Source: Oryzias latipes (taxonomy: Eukaryota; Chordata; Actinopteri; Beloniformes; Adrianichthyidae). From it: a stretch of DNA of 64,000 nucleotides. A program made the position numbers and the translations under genes. Below the pieces are notes generated by a model. The model ran no database searches. It worked only from the letters and a program-made list of their open reading frames with translations, and was not told where the DNA came from. Every line of letters starts with the position of its first letter. The first letter of the stretch is position 1. This document shows, one piece after another, positions 62,700 through 64,000 of this stretch. The stretch covers positions 22,034,289-22,098,288 of the forward strand of contig NC_019880.2 in the NCBI RefSeq assembly GCF_002234675.1, in the 5' to 3' direction.

Positions 62700-63508
62700 G
62701 ATAAACTCTACATCTATAAGAAGCTGTCGCCAAAGCTAGAACATTTTATGCTGAAATGATCACTTCTGCCTAGGGCGGTCATTGAATCAGTTTTAATACT
62801 TTGGGATCTTTGTTGGACTGTGGGACATTGAAGCTCGACAGAGTCTAAAGCAGCAGAGATGCTCACCATTTGGTTATGGGAGAGAAGATACAAACTCCAC
62901 TCTGCTGCTCATCCCACAAATATGGTTTGAGCAAATGTAGCTACACTTGAAAGTAATGAGGAGTCTCCCATAGCAGGGGTCTGCAACCCCAGACTCCATT
63001 GTGGTTCTCTGTCTTTAAAGGAAAATGTTCTTAGTTTGAACTAATGAGGAGTTTGTAGGTTGGGTTTGCTGTTAAGTTTTTCCTTTATGTTTAGATTTTA
63101 ACATGTCAGATCTCAGTAAAAAACTGGACAAAATGCCTCTTAGGGTTAAAGGTCAGACCCCTTTCCTAGTATAGGACTCATCTCCCAAAGACATTTTCTC
63201 ACCTCCTTTTTTTAACCAAATGTTTCAATTGAGAAAGGAAAAAAAAAACACTTAAAATGTACGTAATAAAATCTTCAAATGTAAGTGATTAAACAAGTGT
63301 CCATTACTTTTTTATACTATACCAAAACAAACGTATACCTTTGGGTTTAGGGGAAAATTTCCTTTAATTTTACAAGAATGATTGTATGATGGTGGTTATG
63401 CTGTGGGCTGTTGGTGACAGCTGTAATGGTAGGAAATGTTGAATGTTATTCTGTGATATGCAGATGTAGCATTCCATTGTTTGTCCACATCAAAAGGTTC
63501 ACCGAAGC
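62700..63508. other. Stretch without a recognisable gene
   Basis: AT-rich, no domain-bearing frame or assigned repeat. Confidence 0.4.
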
Positions 63509-63606
63509 TTTGTCCAAATTCCCTCCCTATTCCAGAACTACTGAAAGTGCAGGACTAACTGGATTTTAAAAGGAGTGAGTTGTGAAGGAATTTGGACATA
63601 GCTAAT
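63509..63606. mobile_element. Short remnant of the 25942-type MITE
   Basis: TTTGTCCAAATTCCCTCC (63513) and GAAGGAATTTGGACATAGCT (63583) form an inverted pair like the GTCCGAATTCC ends of the intronic copies; only about 100 bp remain. Confidence 0.5.
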
Positions 63607-63724
63607 GAGAAAAATGACAACCAAGGAATAAAATGACCTTTGACCACTTCAATGACGCGTGTCGCTAATTTGGATCGCACCAATGGTACCAAAACAATCC
63701 AGGACTCCTCTTCATTGGGCTGTA

Positions 63725-63990
63725 GAATCCATCCATTTTCTAAACACTATAGGGGGTTGCTGGAGCCTGTCCTGGCTGCTGTTGAGTGAAGGTGGCGCAC
63801 ACCCTGGACAGGTCGCCAGCCTGTAGCAGGGCACACAATCACTCCTACATGTACACCAAGGGGGCACTTGACCTGAACCCGTGAAGCATGTTATTGGACT
63901 GTGGGAGGTGCCTCGAGAAAACCCACACAATCACGGAAAGAACCGCTGGGATTTGAACCAGCGCCTTCATGCCGGGAGGTGAGCCCTGTG
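63725..63990. repeat. Common teleost dispersed repeat
   Basis: Runs from ATCCATCCATTTTCTAAACA through CACCCTGGACAGGTCGCCAG, TTATTGGACTGTGGGAGG, GAAAACCCACACAATCACGG to GGGATTTGAACCAGCGCC. This order of blocks is a very widespread fish repeat (LINE/SINE 3' sequence in style). Family name not assigned. Confidence 0.7.
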
Positions 63991-64000
63991 AGTAATCATT

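Overview
The window is vertebrate nuclear DNA, almost certainly from a teleost fish. The evidence is GT-AG introns in clearly vertebrate genes, CCAAT/GC-box promoters and a dense load of fish-type L2, L1/Tx1, Ty3/gypsy, hAT and MITE repeats. I cannot name the species from the sequence alone.

Three protein-coding genes are present. (1) EIF2AK3 (PERK, the ER-stress eIF2-alpha kinase) is on the minus strand, 45898 down to 18098. I could place 18 coding exons with consistent phases and a total CDS of 3285 bp (1094 codons plus stop). (2) RPIA (ribose-5-phosphate isomerase A) is on the minus strand, 58381 down to 48517, with 9 exons, 816 bp and 271 aa. EIF2AK3 and RPIA are also neighbours in mammals, so this is conserved linkage. 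(3) A plus-strand gene starts at 58568, divergent from RPIA across about 186 bp. It encodes a 766-aa HMGXB3-like protein with C2H2 fingers, a proline-rich repeat and a SWIM-like cysteine cluster of the kind associated with KDZ transposases. The sequence 3' of its stop codon still resembles the missing C-terminal part of that family but carries stops and frameshifts, so the gene looks truncated by decay.

Layout: 1-12 kb is gene-free DNA with a MITE, a 1.1-kb CA-rich satellite, a long-TIR element, a rearranged Ty3/gypsy relic and a fragment of another non-LTR element. 12.0-16.0 kb is a nearly intact L2-type LINE (minus) whose reading frame is broken by one frameshift. 16.2-46.6 kb is EIF2AK3 with its long 3'UTR and CCAAT-rich promoter; intron 2 carries a 1.7-kb 9-bp minisatellite and LINE relics, and intron 1 carries SINE/hAT relics, a 90-bp palindrome and three copies of a CCAAT/X-box-like motif. 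47.3-58.4 kb is RPIA; its intron 7 holds a 4.5-kb array of a 31-bp repeat that runs almost up to the exon 8 acceptor. 58.6-62.7 kb is the HMGXB3-like gene and its decayed tail. The rest is repeat-bearing intergenic DNA.

The two housekeeping genes do not share a pathway: PERK couples ER folding stress to translation, RPIA serves the pentose phosphate pathway. The most distinctive items are the RPIA intronic array, in which each unit carries a 5' splice-site-like motif in transcript sense, and the truncated KDZ-associated gene that shares RPIA's promoter.
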